Part shown: positions 27,350-38,928 of the stretch, one piece after another
Position numbering within the stretch: position 1 is the stretch's first letter
How the letters are laid out: each line of letters begins with the position of its first letter
Source: Mesobacillus jeotgali
Lineage (GTDB): Bacteria; Bacillota; Bacilli; Bacillales; Cytobacillaceae
NCBI RefSeq assembly: GCF_900166585.1
Contig: NZ_FVZC01000009.1
Span: forward strand, 1,809,444-1,873,443
Length of the DNA: 64,000 nt
Direction: 5' to 3'
The notes under the pieces: model-generated
What the model saw: only the letters and a program-made list of their open reading frames with translations
The model's database searches: none
What the model was told of the DNA's origin: nothing
Made by a program: the position numbers and the translations under genes

Positions 27350-28612
27350 TTACTGATTTTCCGTTAAACGCTCCAACATTTCACGGAATTCTTCATTGCC
27401 AGGTTCCTTTTCAACTAACATACTAAGAATTTCGGCGGCCTCCACCATTTTTCCTTCTTCAATCAAAAAATATCCGTAGTCTGTTAAAAATTCTTTGTTG
27501 TCTTTAAAGAAAGTATATGCTAGTTGGTATTTGTTTAATGACTGTGAATAATCTTCTATATGCTGATAAGCAATGGCTTCATCCCAAAGGACTTGCGGTT
27601 CCTCTTCTTCATTGATATCCGCCGCACGGACCAGCTCCAGTACATCGTCATAACGTTCCTGCTTTAACAGAAGTTTATTAAGGACTAGCACGCCTTCCAT
27701 GAATCCAGGATCAAGAGCGATTGCCTCACGGAGCATTTTTTCTGCAGCTTCTTCATCTGGAAGCTTGAGTGCGAGCTTTCCGCCGTAGAAGTATAAATCT
27801 TTGTTGAATTCATCCTGCTCAATACCTTCTTTGACAGCTTCAAAGGCTTCCTCTGCCATTTCTTCTCGTTCATATGCTTTTGCGAGATACAGGTACAGCG
27901 AATGATATTCAGGATCAAGAGCCTTCAACTCTTCAAATTTTTCGATTGCTGTTTTATTATAGCCTGCCTGCAGTGCTGTAAAAGCAAAACCGAATAAAGT
28001 ATTGATTTCCAGCTTTTGTTCAAGTGCTAGGTCATAAAAATGAAGTGCTTCTTCAAATGATCCTCCAGCACTTAACGCTTCAGCCATTCTTTGATTGATA
28101 TTCACCCCGCCGATTTCTTCATGTGCCTTCAGGACAGTTTCATAATATTGGATCGCTTCAGCAAGTTTTCCCTGATGAGCATATAGTTCACCCAAAGCAA
28201 AATCAATGACTGATTCATCCGGTAAAATCCGCTTTGCCTCGAGCAGCTTGTTTTCACTCACTTCATAGAGGCCTTCCATTTGGTACAGGTCAGCCAGCAG
28301 CAGAAGCGCCTGTGGAAAAGCAGGATCATCTTTATTTACTTTTTCAAGTGAGAGCATTGCCTCTTCTTCTTTCCCCAGTTCAATTCTGGTTTCGGCAAGC
28401 AGCACATGTAATTCTCCTTCATCCGGATAATTTTTCAATAAACTTTCAATCAACGCTTCCGCTTCTTCCATAAAACCAAAACGGAAAAGCTCCTCTGAAA
28501 GGAGAAATTTTTCTTCATCGCTGCCCTTTTTGAGAATTGCCTTATAGGCATCCATTGCCTGTTCAAGCTGTCCATTTTCTATTAGATTGGTTATTTCCTG
28601 TACTTCGACCAT
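27350..28612 (-). CDS. ypiA: Tetratricopeptide repeat protein YpiA
   Basis: About 420 residues built almost wholly of TPR helix pairs, for example LFRFGFMEEAEALIESLLKN, ALGELYAHQGKLAEAIQYYE and LAKAYEREEMAEEAFEAVKE, spaced by about 34 residues. The protein is very acidic. ATG at 28612 follows AAGGATG; an upstream in-frame start at 28642 is less likely. It is expected to be a cytoplasmic protein-interaction scaffold. It precedes ypiB, as in B. subtilis. Confidence 0.88.
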   Translation of the reverse strand: MVEVQEITNLIENGQLEQAMDAYKAILKKGSDEEKFLLSEELFRFGFMEEAEALIESLLKNYPDEGELHVLLAETRIELGKEEEAMLSLEKVNKDDPAFPQALLLLADLYQMEGLYEVSENKLLEAKRILPDESVIDFALGELYAHQGKLAEAIQYYETVLKAHEEIGGVNINQRMAEALSAGGSFEEALHFYDLALEQKLEINTLFGFAFTALQAGYNKTAIEKFEELKALDPEYHSLYLYLAKAYEREEMAEEAFEAVKEGIEQDEFNKDLYFYGGKLALKLPDEEAAEKMLREAIALDPGFMEGVLVLNKLLLKQERYDDVLELVRAADINEEEEPQVLWDEAIAYQHIEDYSQSLNKYQLAYTFFKDNKEFLTDYGYFLIEEGKMVEAAEILSMLVEKEPGNEEFREMLERLTENQ

Positions 28613-28679
28613 TGCTATCATCCTATCCTTAAAATTAGGCACTATATTTTTACAACATTCGTATTGCCTTATTGTTGTT

Positions 28680-29585
28680 TCAGTAATTGTCTGTAAAAAA
28701 TCCTGGTGTCTTAATTATAACATTTTCTCCCTTTCCTGGACGATAATAAACCTCGGTCCCAGCGCGAATGACTTTTCCTTTGTCTACAGTTACAGCAAGA
28801 TGCCTGGACTGAAAAAATAACCCCTGCTCATCACGCTGATTAGTCTCTGCGCAAATATTGTAAAGGTTATAGCTTACCTCCCCGCCGCTGTGGAGGTTCG
28901 ATTTACCAGGGAAGATACCGGTCTTTTTTAAAATAGATCTTGAAACAGGGGTGGAATCTTTCAAGTCTTCATATACTGCGGGAACCTTCTCTCTCTTCAT
29001 CAAATCACCCCAGTCATACAGTTGCTGCTGCCTTTCTTTTTTGTGCTTGCTTTCTGGAAAGACTGGAATGATGGGACAGTTATAAGGAAATAACGCCTCC
29101 TTGATCCATCCCCATGGCATCGTCAGCAGGTTGCTCATCTCATCAATTTCGATAAAAATCGCCGGAACTTTGATCTTTTTGCATTTCCTGATAAATTGAG
29201 GTTGGAGCAAGCGAAGCGGAATACTGATACCAAGGACATAATCAATTGGACTATCCAGCAGCTCACTTTTAGCCTGTTTAAGCTTCTCTTCAAGCTGCCG
29301 TTCAAATTGTACTTTCACTGCCGTGAATAGGACAGTGCTTCCCTTCAGAATAAATTTATTAAGGTAGTATTCTTTTCTCTCTTTAAAGGAACCTGAAAAA
29401 GGTAGGCTTGAATCAAAGAGGACATGGGTAGGAGTCATGATAAATTTGTCTGCGTCCATCCTCATAAGCTGATGTCTATTGAGTCTGGATGTTGTGGTAA
29501 TAATTCGTTCGCCTTCAACCATCATATTTGTATTGACCAGGGCCTGTCCCTTCATAAGATGGATATTTTCTATAATGTATGCCAT
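28680..29585 (-). CDS. Amidohydrolase-like protein lacking metal ligands
   Basis: A 301-residue protein with AAAGGAG well placed before its ATG, so it is expressed. The N-terminus (YIIENIHLMKGQALVNTNMMVEGERI) and the C-terminus (AVTVDKGKVIRAGTEVYYRPGKG) look like the two halves of the beta-sandwich that frames amidohydrolase superfamily barrels. Where those enzymes have PGFIDxHxH this one has MTPTHVLFDSS (around residue 50-60), keeping one histidine only, and no downstream metal histidines are obvious. It lies between aroA and ypiA, adjacent in B. subtilis. Function unknown; the fold is my inference. Confidence 0.55.
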   Translation of the reverse strand: MAYIIENIHLMKGQALVNTNMMVEGERIITTTSRLNRHQLMRMDADKFIMTPTHVLFDSSLPFSGSFKERKEYYLNKFILKGSTVLFTAVKVQFERQLEEKLKQAKSELLDSPIDYVLGISIPLRLLQPQFIRKCKKIKVPAIFIEIDEMSNLLTMPWGWIKEALFPYNCPIIPVFPESKHKKERQQQLYDWGDLMKREKVPAVYEDLKDSTPVSRSILKKTGIFPGKSNLHSGGEVSYNLYNICAETNQRDEQGLFFQSRHLAVTVDKGKVIRAGTEVYYRPGKGENVIIKTPGFFTDNY

Positions 29586-29671
29586 AAAACCACTCCTTTA
29601 TCGGTCTTATGACAAACTATGCAGAAACTCCCGGAATATAACGGCTTGTTTTCTAATTCTCCCGAAAAGCA

Positions 29672-29703
29672 TGAGGGCCATCCATTTACATGACTGGCCC
29701 TCA
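29672..29703 (-). terminator. Terminator of the aromatic supraoperon
   Basis: TGAGGGCCA / TGGCCCTCA stem after aroA, followed on the minus strand by a short T-rich tract. Confidence 0.7.
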
Positions 29704-29713
29704 CACAGTGATT

Positions 29714-31006
29714 TTATTTTTTCATTAATTGATACAGGTCATCATAAAAAGCGGGATAAGAAACGGCGACTGCCTCACTTTGTTCCAGTATGACCTCGTT
29801 TTCGCAAAGGAGGGCAGCGATCGACAGCATCATCCCGATGCGGTGGTCGCCATGTGCAGAAACTGTTCCTCCGTCAAGGCTTTGCATTCCGTTGATGATC
29901 ATTCCATCATCAGTTGCCTCGATATTTACGCCTAACTTGCTTAATTCATTTACAACCGTATCAATTCGATTCGTTTCCTTAACTTTCAATTCCGCCGCAT
30001 CCTTAATGACTGTCCTGCCCTCTGCCTGTGTAGCAAGTAATGCAATAACCGGTATTTCATCGATCAGTCGCGGAATCAATTCACCTTCAATTGTTGTTGC
30101 GTTCAGTTTTGAATATTTAACCCTTATATCCCCGGCAGGTTCAGCTGCATCGTTATCATATGGAGATATCAGGATGTCTGCTCCCATTGCTTCCAGGACA
30201 TCGAGTATTCCAGTTCTAGTTGGATTAAGACCAACATTTTTAAGGACGATGTCACTGCCAGGAACAACAGCTCCAGCCACTAGGAAAAAGGCTGCAGAAG
30301 AGATATCACCAGGAATATTTATACTGGTCCCTTTTAATGCTTGCCCGCCGGTTATCTTCACGGTGTCATCTTTACGTTCAACTTCACCGCCAAACTGCTT
30401 GATCATCCGTTCAGTATGATCTCTTGTTTTTACTGGTTCGATGATCACTGTTTCACCTGATGCCTGGAGACCTGCAAGAAGTATAGCTGATTTTACCTGT
30501 GCGCTGGCTACTGGCAAATGATAAGTTATCCCGGATAAGTCTCCGCCATTTACTGTCAGCGGGGTAAACTCACCATTATTCCTTCCAGCAATCCTCGCAC
30601 CCATTTCTGACAGAGGAATAGTTACTCTGGTCATCGGCCTTCTTGCGATGGATTCATCCCCTTCCAGACGGGTTTCGAATGGCAATCCTGAGAGAATGCC
30701 CATCATCAATCGGATAGTGGTTCCGGAATTGCCGACATACAGCGTTTCTTCAGGTCTTACCAACCCGTCGATGCCTTTTCCGAAAACAGTCACCTCGCTT
30801 CCATTCTGGCTGATTACTACACCGAGTTTTCGAAAGCAGGAAATCGTGCTCAAACAATCTTCTCCAGGCAAGAAATTCTCCACATGTGTTATCCCTTCAG
30901 CGATCGATCCAAACATGACCGCCCTATGAGAAATCGACTTATCTCCAGGTACTTTAATTTCACCCTCCAAAGAGGCTTTGTTTGTCTTAAGTGTTTTTGC
31001 TGACAT
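29714..31006 (-). CDS. aroA: 3-phosphoshikimate 1-carboxyvinyltransferase (EPSP synthase)
   Basis: Sixth step of the shikimate pathway; the gene is called aroE in B. subtilis. Signatures: [35 protein letters not shown], and the C-terminal KETNRIDTV and HGDHRIGMM. At 430 residues the length is normal. It is the last gene of aroC-aroB-aroH-hisC-tyrA-aroA, 18-24 bp after tyrA. Confidence 0.97.
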   Translation of the reverse strand: MSAKTLKTNKASLEGEIKVPGDKSISHRAVMFGSIAEGITHVENFLPGEDCLSTISCFRKLGVVISQNGSEVTVFGKGIDGLVRPEETLYVGNSGTTIRLMMGILSGLPFETRLEGDESIARRPMTRVTIPLSEMGARIAGRNNGEFTPLTVNGGDLSGITYHLPVASAQVKSAILLAGLQASGETVIIEPVKTRDHTERMIKQFGGEVERKDDTVKITGGQALKGTSINIPGDISSAAFFLVAGAVVPGSDIVLKNVGLNPTRTGILDVLEAMGADILISPYDNDAAEPAGDIRVKYSKLNATTIEGELIPRLIDEIPVIALLATQAEGRTVIKDAAELKVKETNRIDTVVNELSKLGVNIEATDDGMIINGMQSLDGGTVSAHGDHRIGMMLSIAALLCENEVILEQSEAVAVSYPAFYDDLYQLMKK

Positions 31007-31023
31007 ATTACTGCTCCTTCAGT

Positions 31024-32130
31024 TTACTCTGCAACAGACATATCAAACTCGGTGTTTTTTTTAATGCATTCCATTGCTCTTTCACGATCCTCTGGTGTCT
31101 GAAAGCTAATTACCAATACTCCATATATATCTTCCCTGGTCTCTATGATTCTGATATTGGTTATGCTGATTCTCTCATCAGCCAGATAGCCGGTTACTTC
31201 CGATATGACTCCTGGATAATCAGGGACATCCACAAACAGGTCATAAAAGCTTGGAATCGCTCCTTTATCATTTACAGGAAGGCCGTCCCGGTATTTTTTA
31301 GCTGAATGAAAGAATTCAAATATGCGTTCTTCATCCTCAGCTAACATGAGTTCCTTAACCCGCTCCATCTCATCCTGCCAATCACTCAGCAAAGAAATCA
31401 TGACATCCCTGTTTTGGAGCATAATATCTCTCCACATACGCGGGTTGCTGGATGCGATTCTGGTGATATCCCTGAAACCACCTGCAGCCAGGCGGTTTAC
31501 AAGCGGCTTTTCTTTATCAGCCCGCGCAGCCTGGTGCACTAGCGAAGCTGCAATAATGTGAGGAAAATGGCTGACAACACCTGTAAGGTAATCGTGTTCT
31601 TCAGGAGATACATCCAGAAACTTTGCTCTCGTACCTGAAAGCCAGACTTTTAACCGATCAACTGTCTCAATAGTGACGTTACTGGCAGGAGTCAGCAGAT
31701 AAAAAGCATTTTCAAACAATATTTTTTTGGCAGCAGCCATTCCGCTTTTGTGGGAACCAGCCATAGGATGGCCCCCAATAAAAGCAATTCCTTTTTTGGC
31801 AAGGGCAGTTGCCTTTTGGGCAATGTACCCCTTAGTACTTCCTGTATCTGTGACAATCACTTCATTTTTCAATGGCAACGCGGAAATCGTTTCAATTATC
31901 CTTCCGGCAGTCATACCAGGAGTAGCTATAACGATCAAGTCTGCGTCCGATGCTTCTGCTTCTATGCTTTCTGCAGACCTGTCAATGACACCAAGCATCT
32001 TTGCAAGGTTCAACTGATTTCTATCCAGATCAAATCCAATAAGCTCAGACTCCGGATGTTTTTCTTTTATACACATTGCCAGAGAGCCGCCAATCAATCC
32101 AAGCCCAATGATCAATACGCGGCCTTCCAT
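31024..32130 (-). CDS. tyrA: Prephenate dehydrogenase with C-terminal ACT domain
   Basis: NAD-dependent oxidation and decarboxylation of prephenate to hydroxyphenylpyruvate for tyrosine. Rossmann loop IIGLGLIGGSLA, TDTGSTK, and the active-site GGHPMAGSHKSG are visible. The last about 75 residues (SFYDLFVDVPDYPGVISEV...) form an ACT domain likely to sense an aromatic amino acid. ATG at 32130 follows AAGGATG. It is between hisC and aroA. Confidence 0.96.
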   Translation of the reverse strand: MEGRVLIIGLGLIGGSLAMCIKEKHPESELIGFDLDRNQLNLAKMLGVIDRSAESIEAEASDADLIVIATPGMTAGRIIETISALPLKNEVIVTDTGSTKGYIAQKATALAKKGIAFIGGHPMAGSHKSGMAAAKKILFENAFYLLTPASNVTIETVDRLKVWLSGTRAKFLDVSPEEHDYLTGVVSHFPHIIAASLVHQAARADKEKPLVNRLAAGGFRDITRIASSNPRMWRDIMLQNRDVMISLLSDWQDEMERVKELMLAEDEERIFEFFHSAKKYRDGLPVNDKGAIPSFYDLFVDVPDYPGVISEVTGYLADERISITNIRIIETREDIYGVLVISFQTPEDRERAMECIKKNTEFDMSVAE

Positions 32131-32143
32131 ACAACCCACATCC

Positions 32144-33247
32144 TTAGTTAGATATTACAGTGTCAACATTCAGAAATTCTTTAATGACTCCGATTACGCC
32201 TTCATTTTGTTCTTTTGAGCCAATCGTGACCCTTATACTGGTCGGAAACCCTAGCGCTGTCCCTGAACGGACAATATACCCTCTTTCAAGCAGGAACTGA
32301 AAGACCTCCTGGCCGTCCCTGTTAAAATCAATCAAGATAAAATTGCCTTGTGAAGGATAATATTTTAGCCCGGCCTGAATACAAAAATCGTAAAATTGCT
32401 GCAGGCCAGCTGTGTTTTCCTTTCTGCATTCGTCAATGAACTTTTGGTCACCAAGCGCGGCGATTGCTGCAGCTTGAGCTAATGTGTTCACATTAAATGG
32501 CTCCCTGACCGGTTCCAGCGCTCTGATGGTATCCTCGTGGGCAATTCCATAGCCAACCCGAAAACTTGCCAAACCATATATTTTGGAGAATGTTCTTAAA
32601 ATAATCAAGTTTTTATACTGGTTTAATAAACGGAGTGAATCATGATAGTCTTCTGCTGTTACATATTCGAAGTAAGCTTCATCAAGCACCACCAGCACAT
32701 CCTCTGGGACCCTTGCCAAAAATGCTGTCAGTTCTTCTTCTGTTATATAGACACCCGTCGGATTATTTGGAGAGCAAATCCATACCACGGAAGTCTTATC
32801 ATCAATTGCTGCAGCCATACTATCAAGATCATGGGCGCCGTTTACTAATGGAATCTCTTCTATTTTACAGCCTTCAATGATTCCATTGTGCTTATACTGC
32901 GGAAATGTGGGAGCCGCCATCACTGTTTTTGTTTCAGGTGTAAGCAGGGCGCGGGCAATCATCTGAATGATTTCATCAGAACCATTTCCAAGGATAATCT
33001 GGCTTTCCTTTACTCCTAAATGGTCTGCCAGACATGTTCGGAGCTCAGATGCATAACCATCTGGATAAATTGAAAACTTGCCCGGATAACCAGCAATTTC
33101 TTCCCTCACTTTTTCTGAAGATCCAAATGGATTCTCATTTGATGCCAGTTTCACGATTTCTGATAAACCATACTGCCTTTTCACTTCACCGATCGATTTG
33201 CCCGGCTGGTATGGTTTTAGCTTCAAAAGCTGCTCTTTCCATCTCAT
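32144..33247 (-). CDS. hisC: Histidinol-phosphate / aromatic amino acid aminotransferase
   Basis: PLP enzyme used for histidine and, in Bacillus, also for tyrosine and phenylalanine. Signatures: [27 protein letters not shown], and the PLP lysine in [17 protein letters not shown]. The start at 33247 ([18 protein letters not shown]) matches relatives; 33250 is equally possible. It directly follows aroH after 104 bp, whereas six trp genes separate them in B. subtilis. Confidence 0.95.
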   Translation of the reverse strand: MRWKEQLLKLKPYQPGKSIGEVKRQYGLSEIVKLASNENPFGSSEKVREEIAGYPGKFSIYPDGYASELRTCLADHLGVKESQIILGNGSDEIIQMIARALLTPETKTVMAAPTFPQYKHNGIIEGCKIEEIPLVNGAHDLDSMAAAIDDKTSVVWICSPNNPTGVYITEEELTAFLARVPEDVLVVLDEAYFEYVTAEDYHDSLRLLNQYKNLIILRTFSKIYGLASFRVGYGIAHEDTIRALEPVREPFNVNTLAQAAAIAALGDQKFIDECRKENTAGLQQFYDFCIQAGLKYYPSQGNFILIDFNRDGQEVFQFLLERGYIVRSGTALGFPTSIRVTIGSKEQNEGVIGVIKEFLNVDTVISN

Positions 33248-33351
33248 CATATCCACCTCAACTGTTCTATTCTTTAATCCTCTATCTAATTAAAGTAGTA
33301 AAGAGTATGTATTTATCATACACTGTTTGGCGCTTCAGAAAAAGTAAAATA

Positions 33352-33708
33352 TCATAGATCCGGTCTGAGTCCAACAGCTCCCTCAAGGTACACATGTCTG
33401 ATTTCATCCTGTTTTTTCTGTGTGTTGACATGGATCATGGCCCTGATGCACATTTGAAGCGAGCCTGGTATGGCCAATTCTTTCATGCACATCACTGGAA
33501 CATAGGTCCAGCCCTCCAGATTCCTTAATGCTTTTGCCGGGAAGGCTGCATCTACATCATCTGTAGCAGAGATGAAAATTGAGGCCACATCATCCGGAAC
33601 AATTTGATTGGAATCGATCATATCTCTTAAAAGCCTTTCCGCTGCAAGCGTAATTTCATTCTCATCATTCTTGCTTACAGTTATAGCCCCTCTTACTCCT
33701 CTAATCAT
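33352..33708 (-). CDS. aroH: Chorismate mutase (AroH class)
   Basis: Monofunctional chorismate mutase, chorismate to prephenate. Family signatures: MIRGVRGAITV, SIFISATDDVDAAFPAKA, and MCMKELAIPGSL, which carry the active-site arginine, cysteine and glutamate region of the B. subtilis enzyme. At 118 residues from the chosen ATG it is normal. It overlaps the end of aroB by eight bases. Confidence 0.96.
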   Translation of the reverse strand: MIRGVRGAITVSKNDENEITLAAERLLRDMIDSNQIVPDDVASIFISATDDVDAAFPAKALRNLEGWTYVPVMCMKELAIPGSLQMCIRAMIHVNTQKKQDEIRHVYLEGAVGLRPDL

Positions 33709-34795
33709 CACTCTCGGCCCCCTCATCAAATTTCTTCAGGTTCATCATCAATGTTTTTTCATCCACTTCAATAAGGGCAGGCTTGCCGACCTTTTCCAGG
33801 AGAACGAAACGAATGGTACCACTTACCGCTTTTTTATCCTGTGTCATTCTTTCAATCAGACGCTCTCTTTGCAGTTCCTTCGGTATTCCGGTGTCATATC
33901 CCAGTTTTTTCAGCCAGAGCTTGAATTCAGCTGTATCAAAATCCAGCCCAAGCAAGTCTTTGCTTAATCGAAGGGCAAAAAGTATTCCGATCGCGACAGC
34001 TTCACCATGCGTTACTTTGCCGTAACCAGATTCTGCTTCAATTGCGTGGCCAAGCGTGTGGCCGAAATTCAGAAACGCGCGAACCCCCTTCTCCTTTTCA
34101 TCCTCCGCTACATAACTACCTTTAATGAGGATGCCCTTTGTCAAGAATTCGAGCATTTGTGAATCGTTTATTTCATTGAGAGAATCGATTTCGGATTTTA
34201 ACCAGCTGTAAAAGTTTTCATCGCTTATAAGAGAATGCTTGATCACTTCAGCAAAACCTGACCTGACTTCCTGTTCCGGAAGAGTCTTCAGGTAATCAAG
34301 GTCGTAAATGACTGCTTCTGGCTGATGGAAAGCACCGATCATATTCTTACCTAATTGATGGTTGACCGCAACTTTTCCCCCAACAGCACTATCATGAGCC
34401 AGAATAGTGGTCGGGACTTGAATGAAGCGGATTCCCCTCATATACGTCGCAGCTACAAATCCAGCCAGATCTCCTACGGCACCACCGCCAAAGGAAATGA
34501 TCAGTGATTTTCTGTCGAGTTTATTCTCCAGGGCCGATGACAGACAATCGTAATATACATCGAAGGTTTTTGCGTTTTCCCCGGAGGGCACGATTTTTTC
34601 TATGAATCGACCAAGACCTGATGATTCTCGAAAAGAACTGAGGTGGTGCTTTGCTACTGTTTCATCTGTAATCAACATGACGGCTGAATATTTGTCTGCT
34701 TCCTTCTGTATGATTTCACCAAGAAGATCAATCGCACCGCTGCCGATTATGGCAGGATATGATTTTGTGCCTGCATGGATCTTAACCTGCTGCAT
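33701..34795 (-). CDS. aroB: 3-dehydroquinate synthase
   Basis: Second shikimate step. NAD and metal-binding signatures: SFGGGAVGDLAGFVAATYMRG split as GGGAVGD and ATYMRG, PTTILAHDSAVGGKVAVN in the active site, and the metal histidines in NFGHTLGHAIE. At 364 residues length is normal. Its start abuts the aroC stop. Confidence 0.97.
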   Translation of the reverse strand: MQQVKIHAGTKSYPAIIGSGAIDLLGEIIQKEADKYSAVMLITDETVAKHHLSSFRESSGLGRFIEKIVPSGENAKTFDVYYDCLSSALENKLDRKSLIISFGGGAVGDLAGFVAATYMRGIRFIQVPTTILAHDSAVGGKVAVNHQLGKNMIGAFHQPEAVIYDLDYLKTLPEQEVRSGFAEVIKHSLISDENFYSWLKSEIDSLNEINDSQMLEFLTKGILIKGSYVAEDEKEKGVRAFLNFGHTLGHAIEAESGYGKVTHGEAVAIGILFALRLSKDLLGLDFDTAEFKLWLKKLGYDTGIPKELQRERLIERMTQDKKAVSGTIRFVLLEKVGKPALIEVDEKTLMMNLKKFDEGAESDD

Positions 34796-35968
34796 TTAAA
34801 AATCCCTCGCAGTCCTTCTTTGTTCTTCTATGGATGCCTTCAGTGTTTCAAATCGGTCACTATAAAATTGTTCAACCAGGGAAGAAGCAAGCTCCCAGGC
34901 AACAACATTCTCAGCAACTACCGCAGCGGCCGGCACTGCACATGCATCAGACCGCTCAATACTAGCTGCGAAAGGTTCTTTAGAATCGATATCAACACTC
35001 ATCAACGGCTTATAAAGGGTAGGGATAGGTTTCATTACGCCACGGATAATAATAGGCATCCCTGTTGTCATTCCGCCTTCAAACCCTCCTAGCCTATTTG
35101 TCTTCCTGTAATAGCCATGTTCCTCATCCCAGGCTATTTCATCATGAACCTGGCTTCCGGGCTTTCTGGCGGCCTCAAAACCAATGCCGATTTCTACCCC
35201 TTTAAAAGCATTTATGCTCATGATTGCCGCGGCAAGCTTGCCATCAAGCTTGCGGTCGTAATGGACATAACTGCCCACGCCAGCAGGCATTCCCTCTGCG
35301 ATGACTTCAACCACACCACCGATGGAATCACCATTTTTTTTGGCGTCATCAATGGCCGCCATCATTTCCTTCCCAGCTTCGGAGTCGAAACATCTAACAG
35401 GGGATTCTTCTGTAACTTCTCTTAGTTCATCCAGAGAGGCAAAGTCCTGGTTATTTGCTTTCACTCCGCCGATTTCAACAACATGTGCAACAAGCTTGAT
35501 CCCTAAAAGTGACAGCAGTTTTTTAGCAGCTGCACCGGCTGCGACTCGTACCGTTGTTTCCCTTGCTGAAGAGCGTTCAAGTACATTCCTCATGTCACGA
35601 TGGCCATACTTGATTGCGCCATTCAAATCAGCATGACCTGGACGGGGTCTGGTAAGCTTTCGTTTTACTTCGTCCGATGATTGGTCATCCAGTGGATCCT
35701 GCCCCATGATAGCAGTCCAGTGCTTCCAGTCATTATTTTCAACAACCAGCGCAACTGGTGAACCAAGGGTATGCCCATGCCTTATTCCTGCAGTAATCTG
35801 GACCTGGTCTTTTTCTATCTGCATCCTTCTTCCGCGGCCATAGCCTTTTTGCCTTCGAGCAAGCTCTTTGTTTATATCTTCTGCAACCAGCGGCATTCCT
35901 GCTGGCATCCCTTCAATAATGGTTGTTAGCTGCGGTCCATGTGACTCTCCCGCTGTTAAATACCTCAT
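34796..35968 (-). CDS. aroC: Chorismate synthase
   Basis: FMN-dependent last step of the shikimate pathway (called aroF in B. subtilis). The protein starts with the diagnostic [12 protein letters not shown] and has [28 protein letters not shown] and [13 protein letters not shown]. At 390 residues it is normal. It is the first gene of the supraoperon after the promoter, 212 bp from cheR. Confidence 0.97.
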   Translation of the reverse strand: MRYLTAGESHGPQLTTIIEGMPAGMPLVAEDINKELARRQKGYGRGRRMQIEKDQVQITAGIRHGHTLGSPVALVVENNDWKHWTAIMGQDPLDDQSSDEVKRKLTRPRPGHADLNGAIKYGHRDMRNVLERSSARETTVRVAAGAAAKKLLSLLGIKLVAHVVEIGGVKANNQDFASLDELREVTEESPVRCFDSEAGKEMMAAIDDAKKNGDSIGGVVEVIAEGMPAGVGSYVHYDRKLDGKLAAAIMSINAFKGVEIGIGFEAARKPGSQVHDEIAWDEEHGYYRKTNRLGGFEGGMTTGMPIIIRGVMKPIPTLYKPLMSVDIDSKEPFAASIERSDACAVPAAAVVAENVVAWELASSLVEQFYSDRFETLKASIEEQRRTARDF

Positions 35969-36005
35969 ATACTTTCCCCCTTCAACTCGCTAAAGGATTT
36001 GTTTT

Positions 36006-36034
36006 ACTATATCATACCGTAAACGAGAAATAAA
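36006..36034 (-). promoter_or_regulatory. Candidate sigma-A promoter of the aroC supraoperon
   Basis: Minus strand TTTATT (36034-36029), 17-base spacer, TATAGT (36011-36006) with TG one base upstream. Confidence 0.5.
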
Positions 36035-36152
36035 TTAAAAATTTTGAAATATGTATTATTCCCCTTAAAGAATGAAGCCATTTTATCATGAACCATCCAG
36101 TCTCGCAAAAAAACTATCGGTTATTATTATTGCCGATAATACAAAAAGCAAG

Positions 36153-36177
36153 AAGGAGCACGGTTCCCCGGCTCCTT
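36153..36177 (-). terminator. Terminator after cheR
   Basis: AAGGAGC-A-CGG / CCG-GCTCCTT hairpin, with T-rich sequence beyond on the minus strand. Confidence 0.75.
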
Positions 36178-36180
36178 TTG

Positions 36181-37333
<1,153 letters not shown>

Positions 37334-37780
37334 TTAGTAAACCCACTCATTGATCAATTTGCTGTACTCAGCTAGTTCTTCCTGCTTGAAGAATAGGCCG
37401 ATTTCGCGCTCTGCGCTTTCCGGTGAATCAGATCCGTGAATCACATTCTTGCCTACAGTTACGCCGAAGTCTCCGCGGATTGTTCCAGGAGCAGCATCTT
37501 TAGGGTTTGTAGCACCCATCATCTGGCGTGCAGTTGCGATTACATTTTCACCTTGCCAAACCATTGCAAATACTGGACCAGAAGTAATGAAATCTACCAA
37601 TTCGCCAAAGAATGGACGCTCTTTGTGTTCGCCATAATGCTCTTCAGCAAGTTCTCTTGGGATGTTCATAAGTTTTGCGCCAACTAGCTGGAAGCCTTTC
37701 TTTTCAAAACGGGCTACAACTTCACCAATAAGATTGCGCTGTACTCCATCAGGCTTGACCATCAGATAAGTCTTTTCCAT
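37334..37780 (-). CDS. ndk: Nucleoside diphosphate kinase
   Basis: Transfers the terminal phosphate between nucleoside tri- and diphosphates. It starts [19 protein letters not shown] and has the catalytic histidine in [17 protein letters not shown]. At 148 residues it is normal. ATG at 37780 gives the family start; an in-frame start at 37789 is less likely. It lies between cheR and hepT and has its own promoter and terminator. Confidence 0.97.
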   Translation of the reverse strand: MEKTYLMVKPDGVQRNLIGEVVARFEKKGFQLVGAKLMNIPRELAEEHYGEHKERPFFGELVDFITSGPVFAMVWQGENVIATARQMMGATNPKDAAPGTIRGDFGVTVGKNVIHGSDSPESAEREIGLFFKQEELAEYSKLINEWVY

Positions 37781-37838
37781 GAGTTCCACTCCTATTTCAT
37801 GTATGTATGTGAACCGCTTACAAAAGCAATCCTAGGAA

Positions 37839-37867
37839 ATAGTATCATTTTTTTGAAAAATTCGCAA
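37839..37867 (-). promoter_or_regulatory. Candidate sigma-A promoter of ndk
   Basis: Minus strand TTGCGA (37867-37862), 17-base spacer, TACTAT (37844-37839) with an upstream TG. Confidence 0.55.
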
Positions 37868-37871
37868 CTTG

Positions 37872-38837
37872 CTAATACTTGCGCTTTCCAATAAATTTGG
37901 CAATGTCACGCAATGACTTCTTTGCCCTGTTTGGAGGGAGCTCGTCAAGAACTGCAAGGGCTTTGTCCAGATATCTGTCACTGATTGCAAGTGATTTTTC
38001 AATCGCGCCAATTTCCTGGACCAGCTTCAGGATTTCATTAAGCTCTTCTCTTTTCATTCCTTCATGGACTGCCCTGATCCTGCTATTGATGTACTCGTCC
38101 TGCATGGCATACAGAACAGGGAGAGTGATGTTACCTTGAAGAAGATCGCCGCCAGCAGGCTTTCCCAGCTCTTTTTCTGTACCGGTAAAGTCCAGGACAT
38201 CATCGGTAATTTGAAAAGACATCCCGACATAGTAGCCAAACTTATATAATTTACGATGGTCCTGCTCCGGGACTCCAGCTACCACTGCACCAAGCTGGCA
38301 GCTCGCAGCAATCAGGAGGGCCGTCTTCCGCTTGATCCTGAGAAGATAATTGCGCAGGTTTTGATCGAAGTTGTATTTATCTTTTATTTGTTCGATTTCG
38401 CCAACACTTAATTCGACAATGGTATCTGAAAGTATCTGATGCGCCGCCGGGTTTTTGACATCAGCCATAAGTTCCAGGGCTCTCGCAAATATGTAATCCC
38501 CGGTATACATCGCAATCTTGTTATCCCATTTTGCTTTGATTGTCGGCTGTCCTCTCCGCAATTCAGCATCATCAATCACATCATCGTGTACCAGGGAGGC
38601 CATATGGATAAGTTCCAGAGAGACCGCGACATCCTTGATGACATTAATATCGTAATCACCGAACTTCGCTCCTAAAAGAACAAAAACCGGTCTGATCCGT
38701 TTGCCCCCAGCTTTAAGTAAGTGCAGGCTTGCCTGTCTGAGCAGCTTAGAATCCGCTTGTATCGTTTCTTCCAGCTCTCTCTCTATTAATGTCAAATCAG
38801 AATTCAAATATGTATATAACAACTTCATCTTCATCAT
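37872..38837 (-). CDS. hepT: Heptaprenyl diphosphate synthase component II
   Basis: Catalytic subunit making the C35 side chain of menaquinone-7, working with HepS. Both aspartate-rich prenyltransferase motifs are present (HDDVIDDAELRRG and ITDDVLDFTG), with GGKRIRP before the first. At about 320 residues it is normal. A terminator and a 244-bp gap separate it from menG, unlike the tight B. subtilis hepS-menG-hepT run. Confidence 0.95.
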   Translation of the reverse strand: MMKMKLLYTYLNSDLTLIERELEETIQADSKLLRQASLHLLKAGGKRIRPVFVLLGAKFGDYDINVIKDVAVSLELIHMASLVHDDVIDDAELRRGQPTIKAKWDNKIAMYTGDYIFARALELMADVKNPAAHQILSDTIVELSVGEIEQIKDKYNFDQNLRNYLLRIKRKTALLIAASCQLGAVVAGVPEQDHRKLYKFGYYVGMSFQITDDVLDFTGTEKELGKPAGGDLLQGNITLPVLYAMQDEYINSRIRAVHEGMKREELNEILKLVQEIGAIEKSLAISDRYLDKALAVLDELPPNRAKKSLRDIAKFIGKRKY

Positions 38838-38928
38838 TATCCACCCAGCTTTTGCATTCTAGATATCCATTGTTGCGATTTTGCATGCGCATCTAATCAC
38901 CCCAATGCATAATCAGGAGGTTTCTTTT

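Noticed and set aside
29790..30419. 209-codon frame on the plus strand opposite aroA
   Set aside because: Lies entirely within the EPSP synthase gene on the other strand, with no binding site and low-complexity Ser/Thr/Pro composition typical of antisense shadows.
33257..33351. TRAP-binding site upstream of hisC
   Set aside because: A few TAG/GAG triplets occur but without the regular two- to three-base spacing over about eleven repeats.
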